DNA of 64,000 bases from Phytopythium helicoides (Eukaryota > Oomycota > Peronosporomycetes > Pythiales > Pythiaceae), in the NCBI GenBank assembly GCA_024867545.1, contig JANFNE010000007.1, forward strand, positions 496,001 to 560,000. The letters are read 5' to 3'. Made by a program: the position numbers and the translations under genes. The stretch's first letter is position 1. Each line of letters begins with the position of its first letter. Positions 43,205 to 58,200 of the stretch are shown here, piece after piece. The notes below the pieces were generated by a model that was given only the letters and a program-made list of their open reading frames with translations, was not told the DNA's origin and searched no databases.

Positions 43205-46200
43205 ATGCGGCAACCTCGAGTCACAGAGACCTTAGTTGCAGGTCTGTCGCTGTTTGGAGCTCTGTGCTTCACCTTAGTCAGCGGCGATGACCCGATTCCT
43301 CGCGCGGCCGACATTGTGACCGTCGCTCAGGTGGACGGGTTCAAGGTGCTAAACCCAGCTGGTTTCAGTGCTTCCTGCCGCCCAATGAGCCATTATGAAG
43401 CTCACTAGCGTATTCTCGTTACCGCTCCTATGTGGTCTGCAGAATATTCGACTTGAGGCGAGCCTTGCGATTCCAGATGGAGGCGAGTTGCTGCTCCCGA
43501 TCCAAGTCCCACGAGAACCAATTCTCATAGATAGTAGCGGGCCAGCAAAGGTCACACGCGTGTACTCGGATCACGTCGACGGATCATTTGGCGTTGGTGA
43601 GAAGATCAGCATTTTTGTCGAGTTCACGAGTGCTGTGCAGGTTGTGGGGGACCCGCCGAACTTGACACTTCGGACAGGATGTCACGACTCCAGCTGCCAT
43701 ACGCGAGAGGTTCAACGTATTAACTGCCGAGCTACCGGGGGCAAGTTTTCGGTAGCATTCGGCGACCAAGCGGCTACGAACATTCCCTGGAATGCGAGTG
43801 CCCGTCAGTTCGCAGCGTATTTGACACGAATGACATCGATCGACAAAGTGCTGGTCAAGTACAGCATCGACGAGGACCGTGCTTGCACATACTTCGGAAA
43901 CAACATTACAGTCACATTCGAGTCGATGAACATCTACGGAAGTGATGGAGATCTACCGACCATGACTGCTGACCCACTCAATACCAATGGAGATGGCACT
44001 CTTCTCGAGCATATTGTGTATACTCCGACGCTCACAAGCACAGCTTGGGAAATCCACAAAGGACGAAGGGTGCCTGATCGATCTGCAGCATTTGCAGGGA
44101 GCTTGAACCAGAAGACGCTCAAGTTTGATTATGTTGTTCAACAGGGCGACAATGCGACGCTTCTAGACTACGTGAGCAGTGATGCTTTGGAGCGCTCGAT
44201 AGTTAGTTCTCGGCGCACCAATCTTCTTAATGCTGGGTCAAATGTGCCAGCGGATTCAACTCTACCCCCACCTGGCTTTGCTGGAGATTGGGAAAGAGGG
44301 ATAGGAAGCAGTCTGTCAGCAAACAGCGCGTTGACTGTCGATGTTTCGGCCCCCAAAGTGACGAGCGTGACTTCACCGCACAATGATGGGACGTTTGGCA
44401 TCGGTGAAGAGATTTTGATTCACGTTTACTTTTCACGACCAGTCGTTGTGACAGGTGACCCAACTATCGTGCTAGAGACAGGATTAGTTGACCGCATTGT
44501 GCCTTTCAACCAGGTGTTGCCGACTAATGACAAGGTAGTTGAATTCCGCTACATTGTGCAATCGAAAGACACAACGCCCGACCTTGCTTACACCGGCACG
44601 ACAGCTCTTCAGCTGAACTCCGGAACGATCAAGCGCAAGTCGACTACACCGACCACTGATGCGATTTTAACGCTCCCGGTCAATGGTGGGTCAGGAAGTT
44701 TATCAGTTAACAAAAATATTGTGATCGACACCTCCGACCCGAAAGTGCTGACGGTAACTACAACGACAACAGACGGCGTTTATACAGCTGGAGATACAAT
44801 CCAGTTGATCGTGTCGTTTGATTCGCCTGTTGCAGTGACCGGAACACCTCAACTACTCCTCAACACGGGATCTGTGGATCTTTTCCCTGGAGCATTTATT
44901 CAAAAAGCACCGGCTGCTGACTCTAAAACAATCATCTTCCCACCAGTTGAGCACGGACTATCAACAGTAACAAGCGCAGGATTGCAGTTCAAGATCGGTC
45001 AGCAGATTCTTACCGTAAGCTCTGTCAATGGGGATTCAGTGAGAATGGTCGAAGACTACACTGGAAGCATCGTTAATCCCGCTGTCATTGGTGGACCAAG
45101 CATACCAATCATGTCACCGGGCTACCGCCCAGCAAACTATATTGGTGGGAGTGGGTCAACTCAATTGACATTCGCTTATATTGTTCAAGTGGGTGATACG
45201 TCGTTGGATCTCGCTTATATATCTAGCACCGCACTGATCACAAATGGAGGATCGATTCGTCGACTATCAACAACACCATTCACCAATGCAGACTTGACGC
45301 TACCGACTCCAGGAGCGACTGGAAGTCTCAGCGCTAGCTCAAACCTGATTATTAACACAGACCGACCACGCGTTCTTGCTGTAAACCCCCTTACGCGTGA
45401 CGGAGTTTATCGCGGTGGAGAAGACATTCTAATTCAAGTCGTGTTCAACATGCCAGTTGTAGTCCAAGGCGGAGCAGAAATACTATTGGCCCTAAACGCC
45501 CCTGATTCAGAGCGATATGCAGTGTACACAAGTGGCAGCGGAACCAGCTCATTGACATTTCGATACACATGCCGATCGAATGATCCAGTTGTACAAGTAT
45601 TTGATTATGTAGGAGTAACATCGCTGCAGCCAGCATACGGCCAAGTTTTTGGGTGGATACGCCGAAAATCAATGATGCCAATGGTTCCAGCGGTCCTAGC
45701 ATTGCCAGTTGCGGGGCTTTCATCGAAAGGGATATCAATTGACCAGGCCTGCGTCTATGTAATTACAGTATCAACCTCGGCCGAAAGTGGAATAAAAGGG
45801 GTTGGAGAGATTATTGACCTTACGGTCCTATTCTCTGCGAGCGTTGACGTGACCACCACAAACGGAAGCCCAACGATTGCTCTATCTACCGGAAATGTTG
45901 CGACTTTTCTCTCTGGATCAGGATCATCTACGTTGGTGTTCCGATATGTAGTCACCATCTCAGACGCTTCTGTGCGTCTCAGTTATCCTGACCGTTTTGC
46001 GCTCCAACTAAATGGGGGAGTGATTCGAGCGTCTGCCAGTGGATCGCTTGTAATGACACTTTTAGTTCCACCTGAGACAAGCCAATTAGCTACAGCCAGC
46101 GCTATTTTCACAGATACCTCTTCTCCTGTCATTCAGTCTGTTTCTATTCGCGATCCTATTGATGTGGTATCGGTTGGAGATCAATTAGAAATTGCAGTGC

Positions 46201-49200
46201 GCTTCAGCTCTGACATCTACGTTCAGCCTGCTCTAGCAGGTGCTGGATCTCCGGTGCTGTACATGGATGCTGGTACCGGAGCCGGTATTACGGCCCCTTT
46301 TGTTGCTAGCGACTCGAATACAGCCTACTTCACTTATACAGTTGGCACCGGCCAATCAACCTCTCACTTAACGTACGGGGCGCGAACCGCGCTAAAGTGC
46401 AGTGGCGGTCAGGGACTGAATAAGGACCCAGGCCAAGATGCTGCTTATACTCGCGGAAGAATTTTTCAAGGACGGGTGTATCTGGCATGGTCAGAAAAAT
46501 TGGCCTCTAACAACAAATGGCAATTGCGGATCAAGTCAACGGACCTTTCTCGATTTGCTCCTGTGTGGAGACCCGAAGATGGAGATACATTGACATCAGC
46601 AATAAACTATGATCCTGCAGCAGACGCTGTCTCCTCAATAATGATCGCTCTCTCCTCAAAACTGTATATTGTATGGCAAGAATCCAGTCAAATTCGTGTA
46701 GCACTTACAACTCCAACAATTCCATTCCGAAGATTTGTTGATCGAAATCCACCGACCTCTTCAGGAATTAACATGAACTCAGGTCGAAGCGCCACGGCTC
46801 CGCATGCAACCGTTCAGGCTTCGAAGCTCTATGTCGCATGGCACGAACCAGGAACAAGTACAGGACCAACCCAAGTGCGTGTAGCTGTTTACAGTGGAAA
46901 CGATAATAGTCCCTCTTGGACCTTTGTTGACGGAAATTCACCAACACTTGGACTCAATAAGGTGGGATCAAGCTCTGCTCAAAATGTGAGGCTCACTTCT
47001 TGTGGTCTCCCAGCTAGTGCATCTACCACCTACTTGTTTGCAGCGTGGGAAGAGACAGATTCAACTACAAATGTGATGCAAATTCGAGTTGCTGTGAAAA
47101 CAGGCCCAGATAACTTGCCAGCATGGAGGTTCATTGACGGCAATAGCCGATCAGGGCTCAATGTAAATTCCGCAATGATGGCTAGCTCATTATCGATGGT
47201 ATGCGCAAATGGCACAAGTCTTGTCGTCGCATGGCACGAAGCAACGAGCTCAGGCATCACGCAGATACGAATCAAGACTTTTACAGGAAGCTTGACGACA
47301 GCAGCTTGGGTGTTGTCGGATAATGGAAAGTCACTTAATTTTGATCCAGCCCAAATAGCTACGAATGTGCAACTGAGCGCGCGGTCGGCGTCTTCAGCGG
47401 TATTTGCAACTTGGGAGGAAGTTGATGCGGGTACTGCTAAAAAACAGCTACGAATGGCATACTTACAGACGACGACAGGAACTGCAAACTGGAGGTATTT
47501 GGATGGTGGGCAGCGCTTCTCAAGAATTAATGACGACCCTGCAAATAACGTGTATGAGCCAAAAGTCGTTGTAACCAGTCTTGAGGATAAGGCTATCGCA
47601 ATTTGGCACGAGTCATTTGTGAACGGCAAAACCCAGCTTCGTGCCAGCTTGCGCTCGATAGGAGTTGAGGAATGGCAGTCGATGTATAGCAACTGCATTC
47701 TACGGCAATCCTCTCAGCCGTCTGTGGCAGCAGTCCTACTTTTGCCTGTCAAAAACACACCCGGTGCTCTGGATTTCAACAGTGCGGTTGTTGTTGACAC
47801 CATTCCACCTATAATTAGGGATATTGGTCTTGCAGGTGAATCAATTTCTACGACAGCAAGCCCGAGGCAGCAACAAACGATCGATGTATTCAATCAAGCC
47901 AGCCTTACACAAGGCCAGTATCAGCTTCAATACGGAGATTCAGTACCTACCACGTGCATTGATTGGGATGCACCGGCGTCTGGAGGTTCAGGAAGCGTGG
48001 AGGACGCGCTAGAGACAATTCCTGGACTGGCACTAGACGTGTCAGTCAGCGTCGACACAAGTGCATTTCTTGATGGGAAGCGGTATACCGTTACTTTCAA
48101 CTTCCCGACTGCTGGTATCCAAGACTTACGTTTGGTATCCACCCCATTAACGAGTTGCGCATCGTTCGTTTGTCAGCCAACTGCACGTCTACGTTGTGAT
48201 GCAAATCATCTGGTGCACCTAGATGAAGGAACGACTACAATGCTGTATCGCGGAGTTACGGACATTGCGGTACGGTTCTCTTCGCCAGTTGTTGTTGTTT
48301 CGGGGACGCCGACTTTGGCACTCAACGTTGGCGTAAACCGAGCAGCAGTGTACACGACCCGCAGTGCCGTTCAAGAGTTTGATGTTGGTGTTGACTTTCC
48401 CAGTAAAGTTCTGAGAGCAGCCTTTCGACTTGCGTATGGCGATTTTAGCTCTGGTGTTGCAAATGGACCAGTGGTGACTACTGAGTGTATCGATGTTCCT
48501 CCAATCAAAGAGGACGCTGAGCAGCAGTTACGCGCTGCGTTAGAAAGCATACCAGCGCTGATGACCATCGGAGTGATCAGTATTTCTCGACGCACGCGCA
48601 GGAATGGATATCGTTACAGTGTAATGTTTCGGAACAGCGGTGATTTGCTTGATTTGGTTAGTGCGGATTCTACTCCTTGCACCCAAGTCAGCAGCCGCAC
48701 CCAAACAATTGACATCAAAGCGAATTCCGCGATTCTAGGCGGCGAATTCAAATTTCAGCTAGGAGATGTGAAGAGTGGTTGCGTCGCATGGAACCTTCGT
48801 GCACAGGGTCCTACTGGCTCGATGCAGTTTGCTATCAGTGACATCTATGGTGATCGAGTGGTACCACTTACCGTAGAAAAAGACCCTGCACTGTTCGATT
48901 ATGGACACCGATATTATGTCAACTTTTTGTTGTTGAATGACGCTTTGAAGCCGCTCAAAGCATTTTACGACGCCTCTTGCACTCCGTTTACTTGTGATGA
49001 TGGGAACGGGGGATCAACCTCGTGCTCTGGGCTTGCGATTGTCGCGAATGCAAACTATCAGGTCGCAAGAGCAGTTTCAGACACGCTATCGTTTCGATAC
49101 AGCGTGCAGCCGGGAGACGATGTTACCGCATTGCAGTATACAGCGTCTACAGCCCTGTCTGGTGACATCGTTCGAGCCTCTAGAGCACGAAATGTTGCTG

Positions 49201-52200
49201 CGTTGCTAACACTTCCACCACCTACTCCTCTTACATTTCCAGGGTTCGGATTGCCATTGTTGGTTGTGGCATCAAGTTTTGCTCCAACGATTTTAGGTGT
49301 TTCATCGATAGCCCTCGATGACACGTATACAGCAGGAGACGTTTTGTTGTTGCTTGTGACTTTCTCACGTCCGGTTGTGGTGAAAGGACAGCCTATACTC
49401 GAGCTCAATTCTGGAGGCACATCGGTTTTTGTTTCCGGCAACGAGACTGATACACTGACATTTTACTATCGCATACGTTCAGGTGATTCATCTGCAAAAC
49501 TGAACTATGCCTCAACATATGCTCTTCGGTGTCCGTCTGTATCCAACTCGCAGATTCTGTGTCAATCATGTTCAAGCCCAGATATTGATGCTGATGTAAC
49601 TCTTCCAGCTCTTACTGATGCCACCAGTCTTGCCTCGACTAGTAATATCGTTGTGGATACAACCGCACCATCTGTAATTTCTGTATACTCTAGCCGCCCA
49701 GATACTTTGGGTGGCGGTGACGGTTACGGAGTTGGCGATGTCATCGATATTCTTGTGGAATTCACTTCGGAAGTGGAAGTGAATGGAGAGGCTTCGCTAT
49801 CCTTGAACTCAGGAGGACTTGCCATATTTACTTACGGCGGGTACAGACAAGTGATTGATGTAGGTGTTAGCGCTCTACGCCCCATTCTATCTGGCCAATT
49901 TGCCGTCATGTACAATGGTGTTACTTCTAATTGCATTGACTTCAACGATGGCAGCAGTCCTGCAGCCACATCGCTTCGATCACAACTGCTACTATTTGAC
50001 GAAGTTGTCGCGATTGGATTAGATTCCATCGCAACCTCACGGGTGAAGAATGGATACCGATTTATCGTTCAATTTGACACGACTAATCTAGCAAAAGTGC
50101 CATTACCGATAGAGTTAGCGGAACCAGATGTTTGCTCAGCGCTGCTTCCAACTTCTCCCGAACAAATTGCGATTAGAAGCTCTGACACGATAATAACATT
50201 CCAGTATGTGGTACAAGCAAGCCAAAATGCGCTAGTACTTGATTACACCAGCGACTCAGTCATTCTTGGCGGAGTAGAATCACAAATATTCCGCAGGTCA
50301 AGAGTCCCGGAATTGGAAGCAATTATATCGTTGCCGAGTGCAGGAAGCCCCACGCGTCTTGGAGCTAAAAACGCTATCACAGTTGATGGAACACCAGTCA
50401 CAATAGTAGACATCCTTCTTGATACAGAGCCGGGTACGTATGGGGTTGCATTTCCTCCACAGCCTAGTCCCGCAACTGTGTTTCCTGGAGAAATTCAATT
50501 CCGCTTAAAATTTTCTCGAGCTGTGGTTGTCATCGGAGCCCCAACCTTGGAGTTAGCTACAGGGTACCTTCAGACAAATGGAGAGTTCCTTCCTAACCGC
50601 GTAGCTACCTTTGTCGAGCAACCACAGCCCAGCGAGGCGACATTTCTCTATCATGTTGAAGAAGGCGACTTTAGTACCAACCTTGCATTTGCTAGTCTGA
50701 GCGCATTCGAGGACGCCACAGTTTACTGTGTTTCTTCTTCCTCACACATTTCCCCAAACAAAGCCTTACCTCGGCTTCAAATTTCTGCTAATCAGGACCT
50801 GCGAATTGATTCAAACTCGGTTCCAACAACAGTTAAATTGTCATCACCCCACCCTAACGGAATATTTGGAACGGGAGAGCTGATCCAGATTGAGGTCACA
50901 TTCTCCAAGGCAGTGACCCTATTGTCAGGACTCAATGTAAACCAAGACTGGCATGCGAGGTTCCCCACTGCTGTAGAGTTTAATGACATGCTGTTCATTA
51001 TGTGGACAGAGCAAGAAGTACTTGTTTCTCCTGTGATCAGCTATTTGTACTTGCGGGTATTCTCAAGCTCTACTCTTGAACCTGTAGCGCAGGGTTCCAC
51101 AGCACCCATCAATCGTTTTCCCGCGTCATTCATTCAACGGGCATCAATGGTGCAGTGGAAAAATGATTTGTATGCTGCGTGGGATGAAAACGGCTTGGTG
51201 CTGTGTGCTGTCTACCAAGGGATTGAATCAACATATCCGTGGAAGTTGATCCCAAATGTTGGGGCGAACAAAAACATAGACATGGTAGCATCAAGAGCAA
51301 CATTGCTGATCCATAATCTCATTCTTGTCATGGTGTGGATCGAGAAAGCGCTCCCAACAGGGAGTTCTGGGTTAGTTGGACAGGTGCGCGTTGCTCAGCG
51401 CAATGACGATAATGATGCTCCACTTTGGATTTTTCAAGACGGCGACGATAAGTACGTAGGTCTCAACAAAATACCACAAATGGACGCCAGAGACCCGGCA
51501 GCAATCGTTTATCGCGGAACAATGTATGTGTCGTGGTCAGAGCTAAACAGAAACGGTGCTTACGAAATTGTGATTGCCCAGCGGTACATTCAAAGCCGAG
51601 ATTTGTCGCTATGGACATACTTGACACCACTAGCATCTACATATCCAGAGTATCCATTCTTATCATCGTATCAGCCACAATTTGCCGTCAGAAGACATGG
51701 ATTTGAGGACATCGGTCTTTTAGTTTCGTGGTTCCGGGATACAGTGACAAGCAACGTTACTGAGATTGTCACGGGTCAAATTTTTGATCTTGACTGGAGC
51801 GCGACGACGGCAGGAAGTGTACTGGATGCCTACTTACCGCCAGGAAGTGCAAATCAGACTTATCCAAACGCTAGAGAAGAGCGCTTTGTAAGCTGTGGAA
51901 ATCGTGTCTATTCTTCGTGGATCGAGATGGCCGATGGTAGGACTGGGCCCCCAGCCGCTGTGATCAAGCTAGCATCGCTTAACGCAACTTCGGACCTGAT
52001 ATCGGGCTGGACAATTGTCGGAAATGCCTCAGGTCAGAATCATAATCCACAATTTGATTCCATGGACACTTCTCTCGTATGTACGGCAGCCAATTCTGGC
52101 TCTCCGAAGCTTGGCGTTGTTTGGACTGAGTATGACGGGTACTCCCTCAAACTTCGCTTTCGCCATGAAACTACACCACAACGATTTCCAGAGAGTGAAA

Positions 52201-55200
52201 TGACTGGGTTCGGAGAAGTATTGACGGGCTTACCGAAGCTTAAGCTGGAGACGGGTAGTATACCTCCAGGCTTTGCTTACTCAACCGACAAGAGTGGCCT
52301 CACCTCGTACGTTTTGACGTTTGCGTACATCGTTGAGGCTGGGCAGACAACTGCAGCTTTAGATGCCTTTGATCAAAATGCGTTCATTCTAAATGGTGCC
52401 GTATTACGCGATGCGTTAGACCAAGTCCCAGACTGTACACTTTTCCCACGATCCCGAGATCCCCGCAGCCTGAGTTTCAATAACGATCTAGAGATTGACT
52501 CGTCAGCGCCAGTAGTTATGTCTGTTTCGTCAATGACATTATCGGGATCATATGGCGTTGGCGAATTGTTTCGGATTGAGGTGACTTTCTCCGCTCCAGT
52601 TGTAGTAGTTGCAGGCGCTGATGAAGAGAAGTCAAGACTGTATCTAAAATCAGACCAGCTCCACGTTCTCGATAGGACGGAGCACCCTGCGCTATATACT
52701 GGTGGATCGGGTACAAACGTGCTCACTTTCGAGTACATATCCACAGAAACCGATTATTGTCTGCTCCTGGAATACTACGATTCCCAATCGCTGGATCTTT
52801 ATGGAGCAGACTGGCAGATCCTTCGAAAGTCGACATTCCCAAAGACAGATGCGATTCTGACACTGCCAACACCAGGCTCAGTGAACTCGTTGTCTGGCAG
52901 TCGCCAGATCTCTATCAACCCTGAGCAGCCTCGTGTTATTAGTGTCACATCGAGAACACCTGATGGAACTTACTATCCTGGCGATACTCTGATCATTGAC
53001 GTCCAATTCTCTTTGCCAGTTGTTGCTTTTGGAGCACCCGTACTCTTTCTCGCAACTGGTAATGAGCAGAGTGTGTCTCGTGCAACGCTATCAGATGGGA
53101 ATGGGACCACAACACTTGGGTTTAAGTATCAGATTCGAGACGGAGACGAAACCGCCCGTCTTGATGTCGTTGACGATCGTGCTCCCGGATCTGGAGTGAA
53201 CTACGCAATGTCGCTTCATTTGGAGGGTGGATCACAAATTAAGCGCCTCTCGACGAACCCTTTTTCTAATGCCATCACCGTACTCCCCGCACCTGGATTG
53301 CCAGGGTCACTATCTTTTTCTAAAAACATAGCAATAGACTCGACACGCCCATACGTGGTTGACGTCCGCTCAACAGCAATCGATGGCACTTATGATATCG
53401 GTCAGCCAATTGACATACTGATTGAATTTTCCCGACAAGTTTTAGTCACGGGAACACCTCGTCTGGTGCTAAACGTTGCAGGGTACTCAAAGCGAACCGC
53501 CGTGTACATCGAAGGATCGACGACAAACGTGCTACTTTTTAGATATGTCCCACTTGCGGGCGATAACACTTGGAGCACACCATTGGATTACGCGGATGCG
53601 TCGTCTTTCATCTACAGACCATTATTCTCGGAAGGTGGGGCACTAGTTCAGCCAGCAACAGTTCTAGGACTATCGGCGAGTCCAAGTATGAGAGCGGACA
53701 CAACGCTACCCAATCCGGGACCAGAGATTCGTGCGGATGCATTTCACAGTCTGGTCGCAAATAACCATAGGATTTACGTGCGTACCGACGGATTTCGGAT
53801 ACAACGAGTTTTTCCGAACGTCCCAACCGGGATATATTCACCAGGTGAAATACTTGTACTGACTGTAAGTTTTCCAAATGTCGCGATAGTCCAAGGATCA
53901 CCACTGATGGACCTCAACATCAATGCGGTGGCAACAAGATCAGCGTCATATGTTAGTGGCTCTGGGACGACACAAATTCAATTCGAATATATTGTTGTGA
54001 TGGGAGATAGCTGTAATCTTCTAGAGGCAGCATCAACAGCCGCTATTCGTTTGAATGGGGGTGCGATTACCGATAGAAACGGCATCAATGTGCCATTGAA
54101 ACTCCCCGCGCCGCTTTCTCCTGGGAGCTTGTCGTTCGAAACTAAAATTGCCGTGTCAACCCTTCCTCCGTCAATTGTACGTGTCTACAGCCTTACTTCC
54201 GACGGAGAATATGGTGTAGGAGATGACCTGCAAATTGCTGTGGAGTTTTCGCGACGAGTTTATGTGGTAGCGACTGGGCCGCCACCCCCAACTCTTCTTC
54301 TACAGCTTGGCGGAGTAGGACGTCCTGCTACCTATATCTCTGGTAGCAATTCAAACGCACTTGTCTTTTCAATAACGATTGTTGCAGGCGACTCATCCAG
54401 AGATCTCGAGTATGCCAGTCAAAGCGCTTTGTCTGGTGTTTTACTCGCTGCATCTTCAACACCGGTGCTCGGTGTGAATATGCAGCTGCCGGCACCTGGG
54501 TCAAGTGGGAGTTTATCGGCTTCATCAAGTGTTCAAGTAACGTCTAGCGCTCCCACCGTAGTCGCTGTCACAACCACTAGTCGAAACGGAACATACGGAG
54601 CTGCCGATGGAATCTATGTTCGCGTTCGATTCTCTTTCCCGGTGGTGGTAGTGACGTCACCTGCTTCTGCGTGCTCAGTACGGCTGTCAGTCAGTGCTAG
54701 TGAACCCAGATGGGCGATGTACACTGGAGGGTCGACATCCGACGTCTTGATTTTCTTATACATAGTCCAGCTAGGAGATCAATCCCCACGCCTCGACTAT
54801 TCCGATGAGAGTGCTTTATCATGTGTACTTAAGCAGTTCACGAAGAGACCCGAGGTCGTGGCAACTAATACTCTTCCTCTGCCTGGATCTATTGGAAGCT
54901 TTGGCTACTCTCACCGGATACGTGTAGACTCCTTTGCCCCTCGCGTGACTCTTGTGACCTCAAATCTACCGAACGGCGTGTATGGGGCTGGTCAAGTTAT
55001 CGACATACAAATTGTATTTTCTGAAGCAGTGGTTGTAATGAACAGCTCGCCTCGGCTGCGATTAGCAGTTTCAACCAATCGCGCACCGCACCAACGGTCG
55101 GCGGACTATCAGGGAGGCTCGGGAACAACAACTCTGAGCTTTGCCTATACAGTCCTAGAAGGAGATATGGCTTTACCTCTTGAATATGGGGACATTGATG

Positions 55201-58200
55201 CGCTGTACACGGTTAATTCTGCGGGGTTTATCAGTGCCGCCGCTTTCGATCAAAGGTCATACAGGATTGCTTCGTATCGACTGCCTAACCCACAGTCATC
55301 TGGTTCCTTGAGTAATTCAAAGGATATTCACATAGATACAGCAGAGCCTCCACGTGTCATCAGCGTCAAGAGTCCACTGAGTGACGGAGTCTACACTGCA
55401 GGGGATGTCATCACCATATCCCTAACATTTACACAGCCTGTTGCTGTTGCTGGACTACCAAAGCTGGTCCTTGAAACCGGAAACCTGGCCTCGACAGAAA
55501 CACAGAGGATGGCCACCTACACGTCGGGTAGCGGCAGTACGACTCTCCTCTTTCAGTACGTGATTCACCAAGGAGATCAAACAGAGCGCCTCGACTATCG
55601 GCCATGTCCGTTGGGCGACCGGTCCCCACCTACATCTCGTAAATGGAGCAAGCATGTGGTTTGTACTCCAACAAGCAATGCACTTCGTTTGGACCAAGGA
55701 GCAAGTATCAAACGCGAAGCAACCGTGCCAACTACTGACGCTATCTTGGATCTTCCTGAGGTTAATGCTTGGTCAAAAGTTCGAGTTGAAACGGTCCAGC
55801 AAGACTTTGTCTACGTCAACCAAATTGAACAGATTTCTGGGCAAACATCTGCACCAGTGGTCCCTTTAGCCAAAAACGTGTTTGGGCAAGTGGAGAAGCA
55901 AAGTTCTAGGTATATTTACAGTAATGGGATTCCAGATCATGAGTCCAACTTATGGATATCCGGTAAACTTCAAGAGCAGCAATATTTTATCGAGCTACAA
56001 CGATTTCCAGTACAGAAGGCCCTTCCCCTCCGTTATTTACCCACGCCGCCTGGGTCTTTCTTGGGGGTTTTCCTCAACGGCATTCCGTTCAAACGACCTT
56101 CTGACTCAGATGGCATTGTTGGAGTTGATGAATGCGGCGGAGCTGTTGACTCGACTGGTCGATACTTCTACCACTCCACCCCGTCATGTTTCTTAGCGCA
56201 GATTGGAGAGCCTCAACGTGCACCCGCAGCCGGACTATTCGAAAATGAGGCTCCTCAGCCGCCATCTCAAATGATTGGATACGCATTTGATGGATTCCCC
56301 ATCTACGGACTTTATGACGAAAATGGACAACTCCCACGGTTAGATGCGTGTCATGGGCGAGCAAGAAACGATGGTCAATATTGCTATCATCTCATTTCGT
56401 CAGGGTCGTTCATGCCATGCCTGAAAGGAATCAATGCATCAAACTCCCAGCTTCTGTCAGCTTTTCGGTTCCCTGCCAGTATTGCAGACGTTGAAGGCCT
56501 TTCATTACAAGAACTCACACAATTTGATGGATTTGTAATTGATGAGAACCCCGAAACTGTGTCAACCGAAGCGTTGTGGCTCAATCCTACCGGAGTATCT
56601 GTTATCTATACAACATCTAAAGTAATCGTGCGCAGCAATGGGGTACCGGATGGATACTTTGGGCCGTTCCCGAATGCGTATAATCCATTCAAGCTACTGC
56701 CTCAAGATTATGTCTTTACGCTCCCGCGGAACCCGTCAATTGCTTCGAATCCTACACTCCTTCCTCGAGACGTCCCAATAGGTGTGATGCTAAATGGCGT
56801 GCCTGTTTTCTCATATCAATCTAATATCTATGGAAACGTGATGCAAAGCACAAGTAGTGCGTACATGCTTTTAGATAAATGTAATGGGCTGATAGATGAA
56901 GGAGGCAACTACCGATACTACGCGTCGCCCGACTGTCTAATTTCAGAGCTTGGAGGAGAGGGTCCAGGCTCGCCATCGCCATTGCTTGGATTCGCTTTGG
57001 ACGGATTTCCAATCTATGGCCACTACAATGAGGACGGGGTCGCACCAACTGACCTCGATGAGTGCAATGGACGTGTCGGAGATGACGGATCATACAGATA
57101 TCATGCAACCCTCAAGGCACCATTCTTAATTGGATGTTTTCGTGGGACACCGACTCCTGGATTTGTGCCATCTTCAGAAAACGTACTACGAAGTTTGAGC
57201 TACGGTCATGCAATTCGAATCAATACCGACCCTCCACAAGTCACACATGTGTATTCAAACAAGCGAGCCGGTAAATATGTAGCTGGAGAAACAATCGACG
57301 TCGTTTTGCAATGGTCCAGTGCCGTTAGTATCGATACAACGGGTGGGATTCCTACCATCCAAATCGAAAATTCATCCAGCGTTGCATCATTTGATTCCGT
57401 GAAGAGCTCAGCAACAACCTCTGTGTTTGTGTTTACCATAGTAGCCGACGCAGGCGAGTTCTCGCATGTGTCTCGCTCCTCTATCTGTCTAAATGGCGCG
57501 ACAATCAGACGGTTGGCAGTATCCCCGCAATTAGATGCAAACTTGAATCTCGCCAACGCCGAGTACACGCCGTGGTTTTCTTCAAAGTACCAACTTGTCA
57601 AGGATGTTCAAATTTCACTTCGCGGTTTATATCACCCTCAGGCACGGGATCTCCAAGTTCGCCTTTTCCACGAGCTTGAAAGTGTGTGGATATTTGGGCC
57701 ATGCTGCGGACCAAATGACGCATTTGGCATCCCAGATCCGAAATTGCGAATAAATTCTGCACAACTTCAGTCTTCCACAACAAATCCTACAAGTGGTGTG
57801 GGCTGGGACTATCACTTTCAAGATTTCAGCGCCCCCAATCTAGCAATCGATAGTAGAGCAACGGTAGCCCAAAGCTCGACCAGTGGTCAATGTGTTGCTT
57901 CCAATGCGATAGACGGTAATGTTCACGGCAGGATCTCTAGCCAGAACGTAGCGCGAACAACATCGCGTGCTGACCAAGTTGCGTGGTGGGAGCTGCGGTT
58001 GATTGAATCCAGCTCAATTGGCACGGTTCGTGTATGGATGGCTCAACCAGAAAAAGATATACCAGCGCTTGTGGTCCGGTTGCGCGTCGATTCTCCGGAT
58101 GGTGTCAGTACTGTAAGCGGCACTTTTACCCTCAAGTACATAGATCCTGATGGAACGCAGTTAGAAACCACCGGGATTAACTACAATGCCGTAGCAATGG

